DNA of 64,000 nucleotides from Pseudocercospora fijiensis CIRAD86 (taxonomy: Eukaryota; Ascomycota; Dothideomycetes; Mycosphaerellales; Mycosphaerellaceae): contig NW_006921541.1 in NCBI RefSeq assembly GCF_000340215.1, forward strand, positions 305,876-369,875, given 5' to 3'. Position numbers and translations under genes: made by a program. Within the stretch, counting starts at the first letter, position 1. Each line of letters begins with the position of its first letter. Shown piece by piece: positions 54,540-64,000 of the stretch. The notes under the pieces were generated by a model. It saw only the letters and a program-made list of their open reading frames with translations, made no database searches and was not told the origin of the DNA.

Positions 54540-55346
54540 ATTCAATCAGAAATTCTTCAGCGCCCGAGCGCATGCATACTGCCGCGCTGCGGTATCACAA
54601 GGCAATGTTCGCGAGGCTCAAGAAGTGGGAAGTTGTGTTCTGCTGGTGACGAAGCAAGCAAGCTACTGGAACTATTTTAGGCTCGCCGCGCGGCAGTGGC
54701 CTGAACCATCACATTGGTCGAAACAAAAAATGATTATCTAGACAGTTGGCAGGAACTGAAGATGTGGCGCCGAAGTAATCATTGTAACGCTTATGCTATT
54801 CACAACAGTCCTGCTTTATCTACATACAGTGATGAGTTCTGTTCGTGACCTCTTTGATGATGGTGATGCAGTAACGATGCTTCAGCGCCGACCCGATGTA
54901 TCATATGTGGACTTGCCATCATCAACAGACGTGTTAAGTGTGCTTTCAGACATGTCGTCAATACCGAAAAGCTGCAGCGAGTGGGGAGATAATGGCACAG
55001 GGCCTGAATCCGTGGTGTAAGACGTGACCGCTTCAAGAAGCGCAGCCCGTGCAGTATCTTCCGAGTCCATTCTACGCCCTTATGCCATTCCGTCTTCACC
55101 ATTCTGAGGAAGTCCTTCCTATGGACTGGTCCTTCCTACGCAATGTCGAGTAGCTGGCGTGTTTGACTTCTCGTCCGGCCGCGGGCGGGAGAAGATCCAC
55201 ACACACTTCTACCAGAATCATGGCGTCGCCAGCGGTGGCTGGATCGTGACAATGCTCGCTCTCGGCGAGCCTTTCGTGGCGAAGAACGTCTGGTTTTTGG
55301 ACTGTGAGCATCGAATGCATTAGCAAATTGGAAAGCCGACATGTCT
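54540..55346. other. Intergenic 0.8 kb
   Basis: Short conflicting ORFs only, between the Ldb17-like start and the UBP2 stop codon. It probably contains the UBP2 3' untranslated region. Confidence 0.5.
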
Positions 55347-58300
55347 TTACCATTTGCCGTTTCCTGCAACCTGCCTCTGCTTGTCCCAATCGCCATCGGA
55401 CTCTTCGTGCATAGTTCGTGGCCCTACACCGATCTGAGCTGGCTGTTCCGGATCAACGCTTTCGAGTGGAGGCAGCCGATCATCGGTGCCGTCTTCCATG
55501 ATTTCGTCTCTTTGCCACCCATTAAGCTGTGGAGACGGTGCTTTCTCGGGCGCGCGACAGACTGGAGAGATGATCTCAGCCTTAAGCTTCTCTCTCACAT
55601 ACACGGCATAAGTTGGTGTGCCATGATTCCAGTTGTTGGCCTCGTAGATCTCGTTCAGCTTCGTGAACTCTTCCACTCGTTCGTCGTTGTAGCTACGCCA
55701 GATGTCCTTCTCAAAGTCGTGAATATACAGCCAGTAGTGACCATGTCCAGTGTTACCACGATGTATGAATACGGCAGCGAGGCGATACTTGATCTCTTTC
55801 ATTTCGTCAAAGTTGCCACGGAGGCGCAACTCAAGCTCCCCGATCTGCTTGTCAAGGGCGGCGACCTTCTGTCTCTGCTCGAGGGCATCTTCCGAGAGAG
55901 CATCAGATAGGCGAGCATCGACACTGATGGCTCCGAGCCCGAGGGCTTCTAGATCTGCGTTCGAGTCTTCGATGGCACTCAGAAACTTTGCGCTTTCGGA
56001 AACCGCTGTCGGTCCATCCAGGTCAAGCGAAGTCTTGGTGAGGGACCGTTGTTCTTTTCTCAATGCATGTAGTTGTCTACGCCAACCCCAGCAAGCCTTT
56101 CGCCGTGGCAGGACTTGCTCATTGATGTGGTCGCAGTAACGGTCCAGATACAATTCATCAGGCAATTTCACGCAGGCGTCTGATTTGGTCGTACTTCCAG
56201 TCGCCGCATCCCAATTGATTCGAGAGATGTTGATCTGAAATAGAGGTGGTATCGTGGTCAAAGATTTGTACACTTCCACCCCCTCTGATCCGCTTGGTTG
56301 AAGATCGAATACGCCATCAAGCAGGTTGTAGATATCGGTCGTCTCGTTGGGCACCAGAGTCCTGATGCTGCTGTCAAACTCCGGGTCAGGCGTGCTCGCC
56401 TCGCCATCCTTGACAGATGTGCTCGCTAAAGTGATTTTGAAGATTTGCGCAAGATCGTCAATCTGCTCTCCTCGCGAATCCTCTCCTTTGGGTGTCATAC
56501 CAGCCCTGAGACGAAACATGACGAGATCAAGAGCTTCGGTAACATCCTGCTGAAGTCGAGCTTTTTCCTGGGCCTTCTCCAGAGCCACTTCTCGCGTTGT
56601 GGAGAACCGACGTGGTGCAGGACGAGGTGGTAGTGGTGGCAGATCAGCTAGCTGCGGCTTCGGAGATGTTGGTGGTGTCAAAGTCGCCGCACTCTCTACC
56701 ATATTCACATCTGTGTCGTTGTCATTGGCGGTATTCTGGTCATTCGAATTGCTGGTGCTATGTTGCCCCGTCGAATCGACCGATGCTGAGGCATCTACTT
56801 TATCGTCGATGGCGCTCGTGTCAGCCGAGCCGTTTGTGGAGGCCGCTGCTGTCACCTCCTTGCCGTTCAGGAGTGCGTACTCTGAGGGCTCCAGGAAGGT
56901 CCTGCACACCAGATCTTCCGACGGCTTGACGTGCTCTGCCGACGCCTTGATCATAAGCTCGAACAGTTCCTTCAAGTCGTGTGCAAACCGCTGACCACCG
57001 CTGATCTCGGTCTCTGAGATTACGCGCTGACCAACACGTTGTGATTTGTGTGCGCACACGGCAGTGTCAAGCTTATATTCGTCATAGTTGAGAACAATGT
57101 TCCGTAGTGGCTTGATGGAGAAGTAGTACTGAAGAAGACTGTTGAGATAGCAGGTGTTGCCGTGACTGGTGAGACCGACCGGCCAGGTCTCTGGGCTGTG
57201 CTTCGACGTTGGAATATTGCCGGCCAAAGCCTGCTCCAGCGTCTTGACGGCCTTTTCCGTTTGTTCACCGGGTCTGTCGATGCGAGCGCCATCAAACATC
57301 ATCGGCAGCACAGTCTTGTCAATCTTCTCCCACTTGTCCTCAACGCCGATTATGCGCAGAGCCTCCTCAATGCCCATGGTGTTCTCGCCGTCCTTCAGCA
57401 ACCACTCGTTCAGTGTATCGCTCTTGCGTTCTCGTGCAATAACAGAAATGGCTTTCTGAGCCAGTTCCATATTCTCGGCATTGTCTGTGGTCTAAAGGCA
57501 AGATCAGCGCGAGACGGGCAGGGATGTGTCTTGGCAGGGCAGGCGCACCTTTGTCGCTACCACAGCAAGCAGCGACTCATCTGGAGTGTCCTTTGTAACG
57601 CCATTGCCAAGCCAGGTCAGCGCATCATCGTATGTCTCCAAGGTCTGCTTGGAAGCATTGATAAGCCGTTGACTGCCTCGCGAGACGCCAATCTTGTAAA
57701 GTGCTTGCCGCGCTTCTTCCTGGGCTTGTTTGCCCAAGTCGCTTTGACGCGAGTGGAAGAGGTTGATAATGCGCTCATCGTCAACATGAGCTCCTGGTTC
57801 GATGTCCAAGTATCGATATGCTGCAGTGAGGTCGCGTCGGCTGATGAGGTCTTGGGAAGACATGGTGGCCACTTTGAGCTGCAGAGATTCGGAATTCGTG
57901 CGGCTGTCGGTGATGACTTGCAAGCACTCAAAGTAGTAGGGACGGCGCTCTGGGTCGCACATACACTGGCGATCAAAGCAGAATTCAATGAGCCTGTCGC
58001 CAAAGTCTGGCAGGGCGCCGAGAGATGCGTAGAATCTGCTTGCATTAGCTTCGCCAAACGCGGGTGGGAGAAAGGGGTGGCAAACGGCAACTCTTCGTTC
58101 GACACTTGCGCGCGTCGCAGCGAGGAATAACGCGTGTCTGCAAGTGCTTTTTAGCGTATTTCGCGCGTGTAACGACAGTAAATTCGCTTACATCCTTGGG
58201 CTGCGAGAACCCGTTCAATGTCTCTATCCGCGAGCGGCCAGCCTTCAGCGATTGCGGGATTGACCAAGGTGGGATTTTCCGAAGCCAGCTTGTAAATCAA

Positions 58301-59498
58301 GGCAAGAAGCTCAGCTTCACAGTCTTCCAACAGTTCGCGGAGGCTGCTACCATCCGCCTGCAGCCTATCACCAACGTCTGTTGGAGTGGGAAGGCACCAT
58401 TGTGCTATCTCATCGCCTTTTGCTTCCTGTTATCAATCAGTATCGTCTCGACAAGCCATTTCACCCTGTCATCTCACCACATAGGTAAAGCCAAGCCGCT
58501 GAAGGAGCCCATAGCAATCCCTTCCATACAGGCCTAGAGAAGAAGGGTACAGCGTCAGCGTGTGTCTCCAAACGAAGTTGTCGACTCCAAGAGAAGAACG
58601 AAGGCGAAGGCCAGCCTACTGTGTCCGAGACAGCACGCCCAGCTGCTGTCACTCGATAGAATCATGCCCTGCAGCCTTCGATGGACTTACCAAATGCTTC
58701 TTGAAACCGTTTATTGTTCGCAGGAAATGATGTCCTCGTCCTGGCGGCTGCCAACGAATCTTTGATGTACCTCCGCAACCTGTTGAGAGCCTCCATTGGT
58801 GTAGCCTGTCGCAGGCCTTCTCTGTCCGGATCATCCTTCATAAGGGCCTCGTATCTCTGCTTCAAGTATTCTGTATTTGTCAAAAGATCCTTCTCTGCCG
58901 GCTGAAGTCTAGGCGTTCTGAATGTGATTTTCAGCTTTGCTCTGCACTCCGGCGCCGAGCATATCCAGCCATAAGCTATCTTATCCGAAAGCCTCACATC
59001 ATCACTCGATGCCCTCTGAAAATGATGAAGGTCGTAGTCGGAGTTTGGGCACGGATTTGTTGCATGGGGAAGAGCAATATGCACATCTGCGTGTATCCTA
59101 CACTTCTTGCAGACAACTGCTGCTTTATACTCGTCTCCCCCATCGGGTCTGAGGTCGAGCGGCGGTAGAGCGCTCTGCGTGCTCTTCAAGGTGTATTCAT
59201 GTTTGCAGCTGCCTGGTTCAGGTGCAAGTTGCCTTCCTTCTCCTGCGGGCGGGGTGAAGTCCGCTAGGTAGTTCGAGTTCGACGAGCAGCGGATGGGATC
59301 GAAGAGGGAGAAGTCATGCTTGAGTTTCGGCGCTGTCTTTCCAGGGCCTTGAGCACCTTGGGACATCGAGTCGTGATTCGCGCCGAGGTGTGGCTGCTGT
59401 CGCTTTCGAGCGGTTGCAGTTTGGAAATGCTGGGTGGAAAGGTATCTAGATGGATCTGGTGCTCTGGAACTGATGTGGGCGTAATTGTGAGTTGGCAA
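55347..59498 (-). CDS. UBP2: Ubp2-type ubiquitin C-terminal hydrolase
   Basis: Five exons on the minus strand: 59,498-58,691, 58,533-58,478, 58,426-58,191, 58,137-57,549 and 57,491-55,347. All introns are 51-157 nt with GT/AG ends, and the frame is kept; the sum is 1,277 residues, close to yeast Ubp2 (1,272). The acceptor of intron 3 is uncertain: a later one near 58,050 is also in frame and would shorten the protein. The UCH domain has the Cys box G-N-T-C-Y-L-N-S-L-L-Q with Cys677 and a C-terminal His box G-H-Y-W-L-Y-I-H-D. Ahead of it are helical repeats typical of Ubp2. Yeast Ubp2 trims K63-linked chains and antagonises Rsp5. Confidence 0.88.
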
Positions 59499-59799
59499 TC
59501 AAGGCAACAGAATTGCGTATAGTTTGGAACAATCATCACATGCGCGCGCGCATACGGAAGTCAGGTACTACGAAGCTGGAGGCTATTAGGTAAGCATCTT
59601 TGATGGACCTGCCAGTGAGTTTTCATGGATCCTCATCATCTCAGGCTGAGGCGTTAAACTTTGCGTCGGGGCCAACTTCACTTTACTGTACATCATCGTG
59701 CCAGCATTCGTGAATATCATCGCTAAGGAGGACACCGCTATACAGTACGAATGCAGGTCTGTAGGTCGCAGATAGCAGTCTAGTCCCGAGCATCGGACG
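59499..59799. other. Intergenic
   Basis: Promoter side of UBP2; a CG/CA-alternating run at 59,540-59,551. No gene supported. Confidence 0.5.
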
Positions 59800-61015
59800 T
59801 AGAGCGTGCGCATTGCTGCTTACGATATGACCTTTTCGTAGAGCTATTGAGATCTAGCCTCTTCTGCATTGCCGCAAATTCCTCGTTATCAGGCTCAAGG
59901 CTGTATATATGGTACCGTGCCTCGCAGACGGTTGGCGAAAAGATCAGTGTCCAGGTGAGACCTGGAGAAAAGCGATATCGTAACGCGACAGACTTCGATT
60001 CTATTCTTTTGGCACTGCCTGCAGACGGGTATCTCTGTGGGGGCCTTTCAGAAAGAAGATGAAAGTTGCAGCATTTCCTGGACATGGACCGGTACCCAGA
60101 TCAACATTCTGCATCATTGCAAGACCGAGATGAGCAGCAACCCGTCCCAGAAACAATGTGATCGAAATGCCGAGGAGCTCGAATGGGGCTTGTATGACAA
60201 TGTCGGACACGGGAGACGTCTCGCGGATCATCTGACTTTCTCCATGACCACCCATTACAGATACTGTGCGCTTTCGAGCACTCCACAACCAAAGCTGCAT
60301 GGCCTCAGCCGTACTCGGCATAATGAGTGCACGCGCTGAATGAGTGCAAAGTACACATCCATAAGGCTTAGCATTGGGCTCACTGTGAAAATGCCACGGA
60401 TAGCAAGCTTGATGCTTCGAGACCGTCCATCGAGAGCATAGTAGCGCAGACGGATGCGAGCAGACTTCGCTGGATTGGGAAAGGCTTGAGCAGGCGGACT
60501 GAGCATATTACATAGTATGCAGACGTGTGTAGATGACTTACTACCACTCTCCAATGAACTTCATTGTGCGATACGCAGTCACACGCTCATCGCTTCCATC
60601 GTTGATCAAGTGCTCAATGACGTCCAGTTCTGCAGTGTCGAAGTGCTAGCAGCCAAGGTCTGAATCGATAGTCAGGCCCATGTCGACCGCTGGCGTACTC
60701 GTTTCCCATGGCACCCAACAGGGCAACACCATTTGTGGGATATCTGAAGATCAATGTTAGTCGGCCAAGGACACGATCCGGAGAGGCGAGTGGTCAGTAC
60801 TCCATCTCGGTTATAACCAGTTGCTCGACCAGGAATGAGATTCAATCGAGTCGGCATCAGCTCGAAACTGGCGCATTGATAATGAATGAATCCCTTCTCG
60901 TCTTGGCTTTTCACATTCATGTCGTGGACCTTCGTTAGTTCTAATTGTAGCCAGCAGCCATGATATGCTTGGGATATGTCTTTGGCCGTCTCATCAGGGA
61001 TATACATCGGGCCAT
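59800..61015 (-). CDS. Probable multi-exon gene, unidentified
   Basis: Several minus-strand pieces join through plausible introns. The first piece starts near 61,007 (Y-I-P-D-E-T-A-K-D...), then an intron GTACTG...TTCAG at about 60,745-60,795. A short exon ends G-K-R, then an intron ends in GCTGCTAG before the exon H-F-D-T-A-E-L-D-V-I-E-H-L. An intron at 60,499-60,541 (GTAAGT...CAG) joins G-E-W-Y to P-P-A-Q. Further 3' a hydrophobic stretch (60,050-60,320) and a final segment Y-S-L-E-P-D-N-E-E-F-A-A-M-Q are seen, but the connection near 60,370 is unresolved. I recognise no family. A decayed gene is possible. Confidence 0.35.
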
Positions 61016-61648
61016 AGTTGGAGCTGAGCCGTTACCGCGGATGAGATGAGGATCTATGATCAGCTGCGTTTGCTGCTTATACAGCAGAGGAAGAATACGC
61101 GTATTGCAAACGGCATCAGCCTGGACTTGACGCAACACGCGCGGCGGACGCGCGCCTTCGCCCAAAGCATGTCGGTGAGAACAACATCGTTTGTCTGATG
61201 ACAAGATGGAGATGTGGAAAAAAGGTCTCGCGCGTGTTCCAGACGCGATTGCTCGGTGTAATCGTCGTGTGAGAACTTGGAAGGAAGTAGAGATCTCGGT
61301 ATCAAGCATACGTATACGGTACTCAAAATACGCCTGGCTGAGGTCCCTGGGCGCAGCAAATCTGCCAGTGAATTTTGATGGCTTTCACGACCTTCTCCTT
61401 TCCATAACAATCGACATCTCCTTCGAATTCCTGCAGAGGCCATCATCGCCACGTATGTAGTGGTAGGAGGCAGCCAGCATTGAAACGCCTCGAGCAGCGC
61501 TTCTTGAACTCCCGCGAACCTTCTGAGTGCGAGGCGCTTCACATTTCGGAGTTCGAGCTCGCAAGGCACCAACCCGCTTCAGCCAACGGTAGGCGATATC
61601 TCAGCCCGTCATTCCTCTCATCAACCAGATCTTCACCAAACAGGAAAC
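61016..61648. other. Intergenic, no supported gene
   Basis: ORFs of 89-170 codons on both strands overlap and lack recognisable domains. Promoter regions of the two divergent neighbours. Confidence 0.45.
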
Positions 61649-63266
61649 ATGCCGGCCACAATGCTGCATCTCCCTCGAGAGCTCTACCTCGAGATCATCG
61701 ACTCCCTGAGCCCCAAAGACAGATCAACGCTCGCGCGTCTGAGCAAAGATCACTACCTCGCAGTTCAAGAGCCTCTGTATGCTCATACCTCGATCAGTGC
61801 CTGGCCGAGGCTGGTCGTTCTAGTTCGCACTCTCATGAAGACTCCTATCGTCTCCTCTCTGAGCGCTAAGCAGCGACTTAACTGGCATAAGCTTTCCGAC
61901 CACCAACTACGCGAGCGCAGCATCAAGACCCTCGATATCACCCTCAAGAGCTCAGAAACTAGGAATGCCACCGGAGCTGATCTTGCGCGTATGGTCGGCG
62001 CGATATCGAGGGTCAGTCCTGGCGTGAAGATCCACCTGCAATTGCAAGGTCCGTGGTAAGTATCGATCGGTGTCTAGGGACTGGTGCCCTCCAATCCATC
62101 ATTCTCGCGAGGAAAAGTCGGAGATTCGCGACTGTGCTCGAGAAGAATCGCAAGTCTTGCTAACACATTGACCCTTTCGGCATAGGTACACTCTGCTCAC
62201 GCAGCTCCAGAATTTGTCCCTGCCGGATGTAGTTCGTCTTACAATGTATCTCGGCTACTACGTAAGCGAGGCAGAATGGCGACGCCAAGAGATAGATATC
62301 AATCTGATCCAAGAGACCAAAATCAATCTTTGGGATCTGTGCTTCGGCGGCAGCGTGTTGCCAGACCTCCGCCACATCGAAGCGGACACACATCATCACT
62401 CACCAGAAAAACGACCCACGACACTTGCTGAAGCTTCCAAACTCCAAAGAGCTCAGTATCGACTTCGTCGAGGTCAGTATCAAGTTAGACATTGAAGTTA
62501 TACCACCAGCTAACTCTCGCATCCAGGTAGATTTTTCGATGTCGTAGCCAAGCCATTTGACGTACTTTACGGAATAAAGAAGATGGAAAGCATCAGCTTG
62601 AACTGCAACCACCTTCTAGAATCCTGCGTGCTGGAGTCGCTCTTCGACTCCAACATCATCCCGCAGAATCTGACGAAGCTCGAAATCACAAACTGCCCCT
62701 CCTTGCACCAGACAGTGGATCTTGCAGCATTAAGCATGCTACTCAATCGCGGTCTAAGATTGCTCCAACACCTCAAACTCCACATCCAAGGAATCAGAGG
62801 CTATATGGCAGAATCCGAAGAAACAAGTTACAAGAACCACATCAACAATATCCCTCACCACCACCTCTGCAACGTCGTACGCGAAGCAGGCCAGCAAATC
62901 AAACACTTAGACCTCGCCCTCCCTTTTGCATGCAAAAACATCTTCCTCCCCATCCCCCGCACCAAACGCGATCGCGTCGAACCAAGAACCCACCCACACA
63001 TCCCCTACACTCCCCCATCAACTCTTCCCGACCGCCTCATTGCCGAAGGGTACCGTCACCGGCGCCTCATCGTCTGGCATGGCATTTGTCGCGAAAGTCA
63101 TGATTGGAGAGAGATGAAAATTGCAGCTGATGATCAGGGCGAGCGTGTGAGTTGGGAGATTGTGAGTTCGGGAGATGATTGTGCCAGTTGGCATGTGGAT
63201 GGATGTTTGGCGTTGGGGTATCAGGGTGGGGATGTTTTGGTGAGGGAGGGTGGGGTGGAGGGGTAG
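61649..63266 (+). CDS. F-box-like protein
   Basis: Three exons: 61,649-62,055, 62,186-62,472 and 62,527-63,266. Introns are 62,056-62,185 (GTAAGT...TAG) and 62,473-62,526 (GTCAGT donor, CTAAC branch, CAG acceptor). All junctions keep the frame; 477 residues. The N-terminus, L-H-L-P-R-E-L-Y-L-E-I-I-D-S-L-S-P-K-D-R-S-T-L-A-R-L-S in broken form at residues 6-32, is F-box-like. The middle (about 230-310) has leucine-rich segments such as L-T-K-L-E-I-T-N-C-P-S-L. The C-terminus is basic then Gly/Val-rich. F-box proteins usually recruit substrates to SCF ubiquitin ligases; no target can be inferred. Met5 is an alternative start. Confidence 0.68.
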
Positions 63267-64000
63267 ATTCTCTACTCTACTTTACTCTGCTCTACTCTAC
63301 GACCAGATGGTGATGATCACGACGAGATACTTGTAATAAGAGACGGGAAAGCTTTTATACAAAATGAAACAAAATTCTCAACGGCCACAGAACGAAGCTT
63401 CGAGCGATGGGAGTTACCTTTTTTCCTCCTAAATCCTTATACTACTTCCCCCCTATCTTAGCGCGAGTCCGCTTCATCTTCCCCACGCTACCTACCTACC
63501 TAAATAATCCAAACTCCTCGCTCGTACTATTAATTTAAGTCTCCGAGTACTACACTTTCTCCAAAGCCCCAACTTTCCCCTTCTATTTCTTCTATTTCTG
63601 TAGATAACCACCTCCTTCCAAATTCACAACTATAATATACAGTCTTTAACGAATTTACCCTACCGAAACTTTCCCCTCTTCCTATAGAAGCCGAGAGCTT
63701 TATATATATATAAATAACTTCGGCTAGCCAAGTCGAGTAGTAGGTGAGTAGAGTTCGTAAGTAAGAAATTTGTCACTATAGTGTTGATTATTTCAGTAGA
63801 AAGAAGTGCCAAAAGGCTTATATATCTCACGAACGACACGCGGCCGGGGGGATCTGTGAGATGGAAGCACTTCATACACACACCTCAGCTCTCGCGGCGT
63901 GTCGTGTTCTTGCGAGGTTTCGGGATGCGGAGATGGAATGCTGTCTGCGGTAGTACCGACAACTGCTCATGTTCGACGTGTCTTTCCCATCCCCTCACAC
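63267..64000. other. Window end: short CpA-depleted patch, no gene
   Basis: A CTACT microsatellite at about 63,270-63,300. CpA is scarce from about 63,400 to 63,790, suggesting a small RIPped repeat or spill-over from one; CpA is normal again to the end. No coding signal supported. Confidence 0.5.

Overview
The window reads as a chromosomal segment of a filamentous ascomycete (Pezizomycotina; a Dothideomycete is my best guess, by inference only). The evidence is short introns of about 43-160 nt with GTAAGT-type donors and CTAAC-like branch sites, fungal-specific gene families, and transposon islands carrying the CpA-to-TpA signature of repeat-induced point mutation (RIP).

Layout. Positions 1-26,660 form a nested transposon island with almost no CpA/TpG; its reading frames are broken almost only by TAG and TAA, as expected from CAG, TGG and CAA codons. 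It holds: (i) 1-2,545, an unrecognised plus-strand frame of about 845 codons ending at a purine tract and a possible LTR start; (ii) about 2,640-7,860, a minus-strand Ty3/gypsy gag-protease-RT-RNase H relic; (iii) 9,077-26,369, a large hAT-type DNA transposon with long divergent terminal inverted repeats, a hAT transposase relic and two different histone H3-like relics; (iv) 16,375-23,504, a Ty3/gypsy chromovirus with both LTRs and a 5-bp target duplication, inserted into the hAT element. Smaller RIP patches lie at about 43,690-45,170 and 63,400-63,790.

The other 37 kb is ordinary gene-bearing sequence: an acyl-protein thioesterase, the SWR1-complex subunit Vps71/Swc6, a C2H2-like protein, a basic low-complexity protein, a tyrosine phosphatase, an Mrx7-like mitochondrial protein, a 2EXR-like protein, a nitrate/nitrite transporter, a broken LigB-type dioxygenase, a secreted bicupin oxalate decarboxylase, a DUF1275 membrane protein, a secreted Ser/Thr/Pro-rich protein, an Ldb17/SPIN90-like actin regulator, a Ubp2-type deubiquitinase of about 1,277 residues, an unresolved multi-exon gene and an F-box-like protein. 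They look like unrelated neighbours and not a pathway cluster.

The most interesting part is the hAT element. One H3-like cargo has two introns at positions that restore the H3 reading frame, one of whose splice donors was apparently destroyed by RIP; the other H3 relic is intronless and more CenH3-like. Five introns of the element's genes, each supported by frame continuity, contain copies of a short GCCGGC-based repeat that is also scattered through the rest of the element.
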